Source of the DNA: a virus
Reading direction: 5' to 3' (one strand)
IMG/VR virus record: IMGVR_UViG_3300021962_000178
Span: 1-48,230 of that record
Length of the DNA stretch: 48,230 nt
Shown here: positions 12,182 through 18,917 of the stretch, in pieces
Numbering within the stretch: position 1 is the stretch's first letter
How the letters are laid out: each line of letters opens with the position of its first letter
Position numbers and translations under genes: made by a program
Notes under the pieces: generated by a model
What the model was told of the DNA's origin: nothing
What the model saw: the letters and a program-made list of their open reading frames with translations, nothing else
Database searches by the model: none

Positions 12182-12796
12182 ATGAAATATGAAATACCCG
12201 ATGAGTTCAAACAGTTTGTAGCCCATGTTAGAAGAAGGTGTACAGTAAGCGGTATAGAGCTTGTATTGTCTCCTTCGAGGAATGTCGTCATAACAGATAG
12301 CTTCTCTACAGACTGTTCGGGGTATTTTGATGATGTAAATAAGGCTCTTGTGGTAGCCTGTGGGAAGCCTTTTAAGGAGTGGATTGAGATACTTGTACAC
12401 GAATACTCCCATATGCAACAGTGGTTGAATGACGACAGGTGGTCTTATTGGACAGATTGCTGTTTAGACCTATGGTCTTGGCTTGATGGAGAGAAGATAC
12501 TAAATACAGCTCAACTCAATAAGGTTATAGACGGCATGATTGAGCTAGAAAGGGACTGTGAACTGAGGGCACTTGATAATATAGTTAAGTGGAATCTGCC
12601 AATTAACAAGTCTAGGTATAAGAGGAAGGCTAACCTGTACTTATACAGCTATAGGGTATTGCCAATTATCAAAAAGTTCCCCACTGGGTTGTACGACAAC
12701 AAGGATTTGATTAATATGTGCCCTACACGTATTACTAAAAATTATAATACTATACCGGATGGGGTTAGGGATTTGATTATCAAAACTTATGGATAA
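12182..12796 (+). CDS. HExxH metallopeptidase-like protein
   Basis: The 204-residue protein contains WIEILVHEYSHMQQW, a canonical HExxH zinc site (H73, E74, H77). It is preceded by a strand pair and followed by a long acidic/aromatic region with ELERDCELRA (E121/E123 as possible third ligand). This architecture resembles SprT/ImmA-like or other small gluzincin domains, of which phage versions exist with unknown targets. No signal peptide or membrane helix is seen. It lies 9 bases after the RepL-like gene, so both are probably made early from the rightward promoter. A role in cleaving a repressor, by analogy with ImmA, is speculation. Confidence 0.65.
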   Translation: MKYEIPDEFKQFVAHVRRRCTVSGIELVLSPSRNVVITDSFSTDCSGYFDDVNKALVVACGKPFKEWIEILVHEYSHMQQWLNDDRWSYWTDCCLDLWSWLDGEKILNTAQLNKVIDGMIELERDCELRALDNIVKWNLPINKSRYKRKANLYLYSYRVLPIIKKFPTGLYDNKDLINMCPTRITKNYNTIPDGVRDLIIKTYG

Positions 12797-12802
12797 GTTT
12801 CT

Positions 12803-12810
12803 TACTTTTG
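12803..12810 (+). promoter_or_regulatory. -7 box TACTTTTG before the Lys-rich gene cluster
   Basis: TACTTTTG fits TAnnTTTG and lies 17 bases before the ATG at 12828. The same 8-mer stands before the portal gene at 18901. The box starts 7 bases after the stop of the metallopeptidase gene. Confidence 0.5.
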
Positions 12811-12827
12811 TTATAAATAACGTAAAT

Positions 12828-12986
12828 ATGAAAAAGGCAATCAAAGAGTACGGCGGCAAAGAAGTTTATCCTTCAAAGGCAGCCAAAGCTAAACACGAAA
12901 AGAAAGAAAGCAAGAAGACTGAGATGAAGGAAAAAACTATGACTGGAGCTATCAGAGGATATAAACTCGCATCTAAAAAGAAATAG
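12828..12986 (+). CDS. Small Lys-rich protein ending in KKK
   Basis: I start at the ATG at 12828 (MKKAIKEYGGKEVYPSKAA...), 52 residues. A longer reading would include the promoter box at 12803. More than a third of the residues are Lys, and the end is GYKLASKKK. Small proteins of this composition at this place in the genome are common in Bacteroidota phages. Their function is unknown, though nucleic-acid binding or packaging inside the virion is often guessed. The next gene starts immediately after its stop. Confidence 0.65.
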   Translation: MKKAIKEYGGKEVYPSKAAKAKHEKKESKKTEMKEKTMTGAIRGYKLASKKK

Positions 12987-13343
12987 ATGGAAGGCAATGT
13001 ATCAGTAAGTGGTATCAATAGAGGTTTAATATCATCTCAGGGTATTATTAAGCCAGTGGTAGATGGATTGAGAAAACGCAAAAAATCAAATAAAGAAATG
13101 AAACAAGTTCCTAAACAGCAGCCTAAGACACAGGCTAAACCACAGACTAAGCAGGCAAATACTTATGGCGCAACAAAGGAGGATATTGAATTCTCGAAGA
13201 GGCAAGGTATTCCTTTGTCAGAAGTAATGGCTCAAGGTGGTGTAACTCCACAGTCTGTCATTAAAGAAATTAAGCAATACGGTGCTTATAGCACTAAGAT
13301 TAAACCTTCTGGACTGTATAAAAAGCCAGCTAAAAAGAAATAA
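12987..13343 (+). CDS. Basic low-complexity protein ending in KKK
   Basis: The 118-residue protein is rich in Lys, Gln and Pro in the middle (KQVPKQQPKTQAKPQTKQ), with a short ordered block (ATKEDIEFSKRQGIPLSEVM) and the end KKPAKKK. The ordered block, TxEDIxFAxxxGIxxxxV, looks like a small helical hairpin I associate with Lys-rich phage proteins. Function is unknown. It sits directly between two other basic proteins of the cluster. Confidence 0.6.
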   Translation: MEGNVSVSGINRGLISSQGIIKPVVDGLRKRKKSNKEMKQVPKQQPKTQAKPQTKQANTYGATKEDIEFSKRQGIPLSEVMAQGGVTPQSVIKEIKQYGAYSTKIKPSGLYKKPAKKK

Positions 13344-13344
13344 T

Positions 13345-13731
13345 ATGCCACAGCCTAAAAAGCCAGCAGTTAAAGCTGCTAAACTATCTCCAGCTAGAGT
13401 AAGAAAAGTAGCAGACTCTTTAATGGATGTATCCGGTAAGAAAAAAAGCGCTGCGTATACAAATCAATTAATATCAGATAGCCAAAAAAAGTATGTAGGA
13501 AGGCCTATTGACTCATTGATGAAGTCTCCTGGATGGGGTAAGATGTATAAGGAAAATAGAAGGGATGTGCTTATTTCAGTTCAAAATGGCAAGTTAGCAA
13601 CTCCTATCGGCCAACCAAGTGCAGATGAAAGATCAAAAATGGCTCAGGCTCAAAGAAAGTCTGCATCAGTTGATTCCGCTAATGCTGTTAGGTATAGAAA
13701 ATTGGCTGATAAAGCTACTAAAAAGAAGTAA
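13345..13731 (+). CDS. Basic protein ending in KKK
   Basis: From the ATG at 13345 (MPQPKKPAVKAAKLSPARVR...) the protein has 128 residues. It has a Lys-rich N-terminal tail, a predicted helical core (VRKVADSLMDVSGKKKSAAY, MKSPGWGKMYKENRR) and the end ADKATKKK. The frame is open for 21 codons further upstream, but that part lies inside the preceding gene. One base separates it from the previous stop. No family is recognised. Confidence 0.6.
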   Translation: MPQPKKPAVKAAKLSPARVRKVADSLMDVSGKKKSAAYTNQLISDSQKKYVGRPIDSLMKSPGWGKMYKENRRDVLISVQNGKLATPIGQPSADERSKMAQAQRKSASVDSANAVRYRKLADKATKKK

Positions 13732-13733
13732 CA

Positions 13734-13856
13734 ATGGCAAAGGCCAAAGGAACATCTGATAAAGTAAAAGTAAACTTCGGTAAGCGCAAGAAAGGCGCTG
13801 CACAGAAGTCTTTTAATAAACACGATAGGAAAGACAGAAAATACCGCAGGCCATGA
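13734..13856 (+). CDS. 40-residue basic phage protein
   Basis: The reading is MAKAKGTSDKVKVNFGKRKK, then GAAQKSFNKHDRKDRKYRRP, 40 residues with 17 Lys/Arg. I recognise this as a tiny, very widespread Bacteroidota phage protein with the pattern VxFGKRKxGxAxKSxxKxxRKxKxYRG. Its stop overlaps the start of the next gene as ATGA, which supports coupled translation. Function is unknown. It is extremely basic and could bind nucleic acid. Confidence 0.75.
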   Translation: MAKAKGTSDKVKVNFGKRKKGAAQKSFNKHDRKDRKYRRP

Positions 13857-14239
13857 GTAGTGCCGTAAAAACAAAACCAACGTTATGGAAAAGAATAGTT
13901 GCAAGTGTAAAAGCGGGCTCGAAGGGTGGAGATGCGCAGGAGTGGTCTGCCAGGAAAGCTCAATTGGCGGTAGCCTTATACAAAAAATCTGGTGGTGGAT
14001 ATCAAGGAAAGAAGTCAAGCTCAAATTCGTTGTCGAAATGGACGAAAGAGAAATGGACGACCTCTTCTGGGAAGCCCTCGGATGGGACGCGGCGGTATTT
14101 ACCGGAGAAAGCGTGGTCAGCCCTGAGCCCAAGCCAAAGAGCCGCAACAAACCGAGCAAAAAAGCAGGGGAACCAGCAGGGAAAGCAGTTCGTAAGTCAG
14201 CCAAAAAAGATAGCCCAAGCCGTAAAAAGATTTAGATGA
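13853..14239 (+). CDS. DUF5872-like protein
   Basis: The 128-residue protein shows the sequence of a small family also found in large DNA viruses and many phages. The blocks are TLWKRIVASVKAGSKGG, EWSARKAQLAVALYKKSGGGY, NSLSKWTKEKWTTSSGKPSD, YLPEKAWSALSPSQRAATNRAKKQG and GKQFVSQPKKIAQ. I know this family as DUF5872, of unknown function. The strongly basic, conserved motifs suggest a nucleic-acid or virion role. Both ends overlap neighbours by 4 bases. A second frame is open across the same DNA but lacks family support. Confidence 0.8.
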   Translation: MSSAVKTKPTLWKRIVASVKAGSKGGDAQEWSARKAQLAVALYKKSGGGYQGKKSSSNSLSKWTKEKWTTSSGKPSDGTRRYLPEKAWSALSPSQRAATNRAKKQGNQQGKQFVSQPKKIAQAVKRFR

Positions 14240-15072
14240 AACCTAAGCTGTCTGATATAGTTAAGGTGTTGAATAGAATGCAAGTGTCTGATACTGGTAA
14301 GCAAAAGTCTAATACAAAAGAACTTCCAACTGTTATAGTTAGTGATAAATCAGATTCAAGAATAAAGAGGTATAATGATAGCCTTAATCTGTATAATGCT
14401 TCTATTAGCATGGCAAAGAATATGGCTAAAGCGTTATCTAAAGGAGCATATGATACTGGTATTAGGTATGGAGAAAGCAAGTCTTCAGCTGATAAAAGGT
14501 ACAAGGAAAATTTAGATTACTATACAAAACAATTGGTTGATCCAATAACAAAGGGAAGAAAGCCTAAATTTGGCGGTATTCAAAGATATACTAAACAAGT
14601 AGAAGAAACAATAAATGATAGAGAAAAAGGATACTATAAGTTTCAAAAAAACTCTAAAGACGAGCAGAGCAAATATGTAGCAGATGCATACTTAAAAGGA
14701 TATGAAGCTTTGGATAAGTTAAACAAAAAGATAAAACCAGTTTCAGTTTCTATTGCATCCGAATTACCTGCTGTACCTATATATAAAAAGCCAGTACAGC
14801 CAGTTGAGTATAAGAAGCCAGAACCTAAAAAAGAAGAAAAAAAGAATGAACCAGTTAAAAAAGAACAACCTAGAACAGTTGAAAATAAACAAAACAAATA
14901 CGAAGGTTCTCCTGTTTATTCACCTGGTGCAGGAAGTGGAATGCCTAGCGCATTAATTGGATTCTTGGGTAAGGGCGGTGACACTACATATATTCAACCA
15001 GAAGACTACGAAAGATTCGCTGTTCCAAAATATGGTAAAGCATTTATTGAAAGCAAAAGCAAGAAGAAATGA
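14236..15072 (+). CDS. Conserved Lys-rich protein ending in KKK, possible minor virion protein
   Basis: The 278-residue protein begins MKPKLSDIVKVLNRMQVSD and is helical to about residue 170. It then has a Pro/Lys/Glu low-complexity linker (PVEYKKPEPKKEEKKNEPVK) and ends with a conserved block GMPSALIGFLGKGGDTTYIQ, PEDYERFAVPKYG, and SKSKKK. I have seen the tail block (MPSALxGF...QPEDYERFAVPxYG) in several Bacteroidota phage proteins of unknown role. Start and stop overlap neighbours by 4 bases each. Confidence 0.6.
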   Translation: MKPKLSDIVKVLNRMQVSDTGKQKSNTKELPTVIVSDKSDSRIKRYNDSLNLYNASISMAKNMAKALSKGAYDTGIRYGESKSSADKRYKENLDYYTKQLVDPITKGRKPKFGGIQRYTKQVEETINDREKGYYKFQKNSKDEQSKYVADAYLKGYEALDKLNKKIKPVSVSIASELPAVPIYKKPVQPVEYKKPEPKKEEKKNEPVKKEQPRTVENKQNKYEGSPVYSPGAGSGMPSALIGFLGKGGDTTYIQPEDYERFAVPKYGKAFIESKSKKK

Positions 15073-15374
15073 TAGACTACAGGGGTGAAAAGTTTTCAGG
15101 GTATAACAAGCCAAAGGATGCATCAGATGGCGTTCATAAGAAGGTTGTACTTGCTAAAGAAGGTGATAAAGTAAAGATTGTAAGGTTTGGAGCAAAGGGA
15201 TATTCTTCTAATTATTCCCCTGAAGCTAGAGAGCAGTATAGGAAAAGACACGCCAAAGAAGCAAATTCTTCAAAATTATCTGCTGGTTGGTGGGCTTATC
15301 ACTATCTTTGGAGTAAGAGTTCGCAAGTGTACAGAAGCGGTAGGTCTTCTGGCAAGGGCGAAAGATTCAAATAA
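15069..15374 (+). CDS. Conserved phage protein (GYNKPK...VVLAKEGDKVKIVRFG family)
   Basis: The 101-residue protein has YRGEKFSGYNKPKDA, KKVVLAKEGDKVKIVRFGAKG, and YRKRHAKEANSSKLSAGWWA. This is a recognisable small phage family (I recall it as DUF6321). In many members the final part reads FKARHAKNIAKGKMSAAYWA. Function is unknown. A compact beta-strand centre with a basic helical C-terminus is likely. It is joined to the previous gene by an ATGA overlap. Confidence 0.75.
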   Translation: MIDYRGEKFSGYNKPKDASDGVHKKVVLAKEGDKVKIVRFGAKGYSSNYSPEAREQYRKRHAKEANSSKLSAGWWAYHYLWSKSSQVYRSGRSSGKGERFK

Positions 15375-15386
15375 ACCAAACCATAT

Positions 15387-15986
15387 ATGGAGCATCTTTA
15401 CAACACGATCAAACCTGTTGGCAAGAGAGTAATTATTGCCGTGCGTTCCGGTGAAAAAGATTCACACAAGGTCATTAGAGATGACGGAACAGAAGTTGAA
15501 CTATTCGTTAATACCAACTTCTCTTGGGATGGCAAGATAGCCAATCACACCCAAGGCAAACTTCTAACAGATTACAAAAACCTTAAAGCCGGAACTGATG
15601 TATTGTTCAACCATAACTCACTCACCGATGAGAATAGAATGGATATCGAGCCCGATAACCTTACCTCAATATATGCAATTGACTCACATATGCTACACTT
15701 TGGTGTAGATGGTGATAAAGTTATTTGTATAGATGGATTCATGTTAGCAGAAAGAGTATATGAAGAGGAGAAATCTTATGGTAGTATAATTCTTGCCGAT
15801 AAGGTAAAGAAGGATTGCATGCTTAAAATACTTGATAAGCCAGAAAGCATAACCGATTTTGAAGTTGGTGATATAGCTGTTGTATATAAGTATTCTGATT
15901 ATGAGATGCACCATAATATTGGGGGTAAAAGAACTATGTTAATCAGATTAAAATATACAGACTGTATTGGCAAATGGGAAAACTAG
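15387..15986 (+). CDS. Unknown protein, possibly GroES-like
   Basis: The 199-residue protein begins MEHLYNTIKPVGKRVIIAVR and is rich in beta strands. A late block reads FEVGDIAVVYKYSDYEM...GKRTMLIRLKYTDCIG. The opening (KPVGKRVxIxV) and a later 'GDxAVVYKYSDYEM...' strand pair recall co-chaperonin (GroES) proteins, and many phages carry such proteins for capsid folding. The resemblance is weak by eye, and the length is twice that of GroES. I treat it as a hypothesis. It overlaps the next gene by 13 bases. Confidence 0.45.
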   Translation: MEHLYNTIKPVGKRVIIAVRSGEKDSHKVIRDDGTEVELFVNTNFSWDGKIANHTQGKLLTDYKNLKAGTDVLFNHNSLTDENRMDIEPDNLTSIYAIDSHMLHFGVDGDKVICIDGFMLAERVYEEEKSYGSIILADKVKKDCMLKILDKPESITDFEVGDIAVVYKYSDYEMHHNIGGKRTMLIRLKYTDCIGKWEN

Positions 15987-16270
15987 AAGACAAGTTAGCT
16001 CTATACGAATCTGATGGTATAGTTGGTGCATACTATGCACTCAATAGGAAGCTGAATGAGATAACATCTCTATTGAATAATAACGACCTTTCATCTCTTG
16101 ACCTATCAGATAAGGATGATGGATCATGGGAAAGGGTTATGAAGCTGTTCAACAGTGTTGGAGATATAAACGAAGTACTAAAGAAGCTAAGAGTAGATAA
16201 CCAATTGTCGGGCGATGAGGAAAAGGACAAGTCTCGCAGGAAGCCTATCATAGAAGAATTGTTTAAATGA
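15974..16270 (+). CDS. Hypothetical helical protein
   Basis: The 98-residue protein (MGKLEDKLALYESDGIVGAY...) is acidic and largely helical, with a Ser/Asp/Leu-rich middle (NNNDLSSLDLSDKDDGSWER). No family is recognised. It overlaps both neighbours (13 and 4 bases). Its place two genes before the large terminase is one where small-terminase or accessory packaging proteins are often found. Confidence 0.55.
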   Translation: MGKLEDKLALYESDGIVGAYYALNRKLNEITSLLNNNDLSSLDLSDKDDGSWERVMKLFNSVGDINEVLKKLRVDNQLSGDEEKDKSRRKPIIEELFK

Positions 16271-16881
16271 CGGAAAGAATAAAGCTATCTGACGACAAGG
16301 AAGTAATATACGCTGCCTACCAAAAGGCATTGTCTGCACTGCGTGTTGAAAAGTTTAGGAATAAAGCTCATATACAGGATAAGAAAGAAATTCGTAAAGA
16401 GAAGAATAAGAAGATAAATACAATGTCCTATAAACACTTCCGTATGACGCAAGTCTTATGGGGTGTAAACAAAAGGATAGAAAGGCTAAAGAATAGATAT
16501 GAAGTACATCAGGCTAAGGGAAGGAGGGATGGATATAAGAAGGCAATAGCTAGGATGGATAAGCCAAACTTCAAGGCTGATAATGCATCTAGATTTATAG
16601 GGATGCTTAGTGTTATGACCGATGCTGTTGGCTTGAGCCTTCACGAATGTAGTTTCCTTATGTGGGCGAATAGATACGACTACTTTACTAAGTCAGACTT
16701 CACTAGGGATATGCAAGATACCAACGTTCCATACTACGGATGCCTAACTAAACTTAAGTCAAAGGGTATGATTATGAAGATAGAAGAGGCTAAAGAGTTT
16801 GGGAGATTTAAGTTTTGCTTAAACGCAATAGGCAAAGCTACAGCTACTAAAATAGATAAGTTCGTAAAGAAGATAAACTAA
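16267..16881 (+). CDS. Candidate small terminase subunit (winged-helix-like)
   Basis: The 204-residue basic protein has a Lys/Arg-rich helical N-terminal half (IQDKKEIRKEKNKKINTM). The C-terminal half has the order of a winged helix: LSLHECSFLMWANRYDYFTK, DFTRDM, YYGCLTKLKSKGMIMKIEEA and a wing (FGRFKFCLNAIGK). Its stop overlaps the start of the large terminase by one base. DNA-binding plus position make it the best candidate for the small terminase, which would recognise the packaging site. I see no sequence similarity strong enough to confirm this. Confidence 0.5.
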   Translation: MTERIKLSDDKEVIYAAYQKALSALRVEKFRNKAHIQDKKEIRKEKNKKINTMSYKHFRMTQVLWGVNKRIERLKNRYEVHQAKGRRDGYKKAIARMDKPNFKADNASRFIGMLSVMTDAVGLSLHECSFLMWANRYDYFTKSDFTRDMQDTNVPYYGCLTKLKSKGMIMKIEEAKEFGRFKFCLNAIGKATATKIDKFVKKIN

Positions 16882-18896
16882 TGCAGGAGTACAATATATA
16901 CGGAATAACATATAAGTGTCCTGAAATACCAAAGGAGGTTGATGGTTCTCATTTTGCGAACTGCGAACAATACTTTAGGCGTACAGAGATACCGGAGTCA
17001 TTTGAAGAACTTGAGTTTGACGAGGATGGTAATGCCGTATATGATGATTCACATATTGACTTTATAACTAAAGAAGTAGACAAGATTAAGAATGGTTATT
17101 GGTTCATGAATGATGGTGAGCCAACATATGTAAACGGATTGCACTATTTCTATCTAAACTATTGGACGCTAGAGAATGGAGATATGCCTGACTACAGGGA
17201 TGTTGATAGGAGATACTTCTACTTCCAACAGTACTGCGAGGAGAATATGCAGTGCTATGGGATAATCAGGATTAAGAAACGTAGGGAAGGTGCAACATCT
17301 CAGGCTACTTGCTACTTAGTGTGGAAAGCCATAACACAGAAGAAGTCATTCTGTGGAGTGATATCTAAGACTGGTAAAGATGCATCAGATGCATTCATAT
17401 ACATGGTAATGAACGGATATAGGAATCTACCTGTATTCTTGAAACCCAGGGTTGAAGATGAGGATACAAAAACTGAACTTGTATTCAGAAAGAAGAAGGA
17501 TAGGAGAAAGGCTAAGGCTAGAGATAAGGGTCAAATATATGATAGCGATAATGGTCTTGAGTCTAAGATAAATTTTAAGAACACCGCACTTAACTCATAC
17601 GATTCCGGAAGGGTTAGTGCCTTGCTTATGGATGAGGCTGGTAAGTGGCCTAAAGAAGTTCCGGTTAACCAATACTGGCCAATCGTTAAAAAGACGCTAA
17701 CTAGAGGTGCTATTAAGGTTGGGTTCTGCCTTATACCATCTACCGCCAATGACGCTAAGAGTGGTGGTGAGCCATACAAGCTACTGTTTGAACAATCAGA
17801 CCAATTTAAGGACCCTTATACCGCTACTGGACTATACAGGTATTTTTGTCCTGCTTATGATGGATACGAGGGATTTATAGATAGGCATGGAAAATCTATT
17901 ATAGATGCACCTACAGAAGCACAGGCTAAATACATAAAAGAGAGGTACGGCCTAAAGATAGATATTGGGTCAAAGGAGTATCTTTTAAAACAAAGGAGTT
18001 TATTATCTGGAGATAAGAAGGCATTGTCTGAGGAGATCCGGATGAACCCGTTTGATGAGAACGAGGCGTTCATGATTGACCAAAAGAAGTGCTACTTCAA
18101 TGCAGAAAAGATATATAATCAGATAGACTTCCTTAAAGAGGAAAGAGTTCCACTGAGAAGGGTTAGGCTGATATGGAAAGATGATAAGACTGTTGATTGG
18201 GTAGATGATAAAGATGGACCGTGGAAGGTTTACAAGTTCCCTCCAAACGGAGAATCTAATAAAGTTTTAGAATCTGATGGGGTAAGGATACCCGGAAACA
18301 CACATAAGTACGTATCCGGAATTGACCCTTTCAAATCATCTGTAATATCAGGAAAAGGTTCTATGGGAGCTTGTATAGTATTTGAGAGGCTTGACATGAA
18401 TGACCCAAACAATACCTGCATGCCAATAGCTGAATACATAGATAGACCTAGACTAAAGTCTATGTTCCATGATGAGATGTTAAAAGCTGCTATATTTTGG
18501 GGATACAAGGCTTGTTATGAGAATGACGTAGGAGATGACTTTGTTGACTACTTTAGCAATAAGGGTTTTAAGGGGTATCTAATGAAGACCCCTGAATCTG
18601 CCATAGACAGGAATAGGAAAAGGACTGTATCTAAGTTTGGGGTTACTTCCGGAGACTCATTTGCCCTTGCAAGGCAACTTGATACCTGTATAACATATAT
18701 AGAGAACCACTGTGAAAAGGTAGTATTTAGCGAACTGCTTGAGGAGTTGCTTCAATATGACCACGAAAACAGGACCGTTTACGACAGAAGTGTCGCTTTT
18801 ATGATAAGTTTATTATCTGGCGTATCTTTGGAAAGTAAGCGTATAGATAAGGTTGCGACCTCTATACCCTTGAGGACGTATAAACTAACAACATAA
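16881..18896 (+). CDS. terL: Terminase large subunit (packaging ATPase/nuclease)
   Basis: The 671-residue protein drives DNA into the procapsid and cuts it. An adenine-motif region (NGLHYFYLNYW) is followed by a variant Walker A RREGATSQ (residues 135-142) and Walker B LLMDEAGKW (249-257). A coupling motif is likely at PSTAND (286-291). The RNase-H-like nuclease has D482 (GIDPF), D549 (ENDVGDD) and D635 (VYDRSVAF) as candidate metal-binding aspartates. Length and motif order fit large terminases of Bacteroidota podoviruses and crAss-like phages. It starts with a one-base overlap (TAATG) after the candidate small subunit. Confidence 0.9.
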   Translation: MQEYNIYGITYKCPEIPKEVDGSHFANCEQYFRRTEIPESFEELEFDEDGNAVYDDSHIDFITKEVDKIKNGYWFMNDGEPTYVNGLHYFYLNYWTLENGDMPDYRDVDRRYFYFQQYCEENMQCYGIIRIKKRREGATSQATCYLVWKAITQKKSFCGVISKTGKDASDAFIYMVMNGYRNLPVFLKPRVEDEDTKTELVFRKKKDRRKAKARDKGQIYDSDNGLESKINFKNTALNSYDSGRVSALLMDEAGKWPKEVPVNQYWPIVKKTLTRGAIKVGFCLIPSTANDAKSGGEPYKLLFEQSDQFKDPYTATGLYRYFCPAYDGYEGFIDRHGKSIIDAPTEAQAKYIKERYGLKIDIGSKEYLLKQRSLLSGDKKALSEEIRMNPFDENEAFMIDQKKCYFNAEKIYNQIDFLKEERVPLRRVRLIWKDDKTVDWVDDKDGPWKVYKFPPNGESNKVLESDGVRIPGNTHKYVSGIDPFKSSVISGKGSMGACIVFERLDMNDPNNTCMPIAEYIDRPRLKSMFHDEMLKAAIFWGYKACYENDVGDDFVDYFSNKGFKGYLMKTPESAIDRNRKRTVSKFGVTSGDSFALARQLDTCITYIENHCEKVVFSELLEELLQYDHENRTVYDRSVAFMISLLSGVSLESKRIDKVATSIPLRTYKLTT

Positions 18897-18900
18897 TTTG

Positions 18901-18908
18901 TACTTTTG
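18901..18908 (+). promoter_or_regulatory. -7 box TACTTTTG before the portal gene
   Basis: The box matches TAnnTTTG and lies 9 bases before the portal ATG and 4 bases after the terminase stop. No -33 TTTG is seen at 19-21 bases upstream. The same 8-mer is used at 12803. Confidence 0.55.
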
Positions 18909-18917
18909 CTTTAGATT

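Noticed and set aside
13885-14235. Overlapping frame of 116 codons inside the DUF5872-like gene, plus a 184-codon minus-strand frame at 13650-14204
   Set aside because: The DUF5872-like frame has clear family blocks along its whole length and coupled ends. The other frames have no start signal and are side effects of its base composition.
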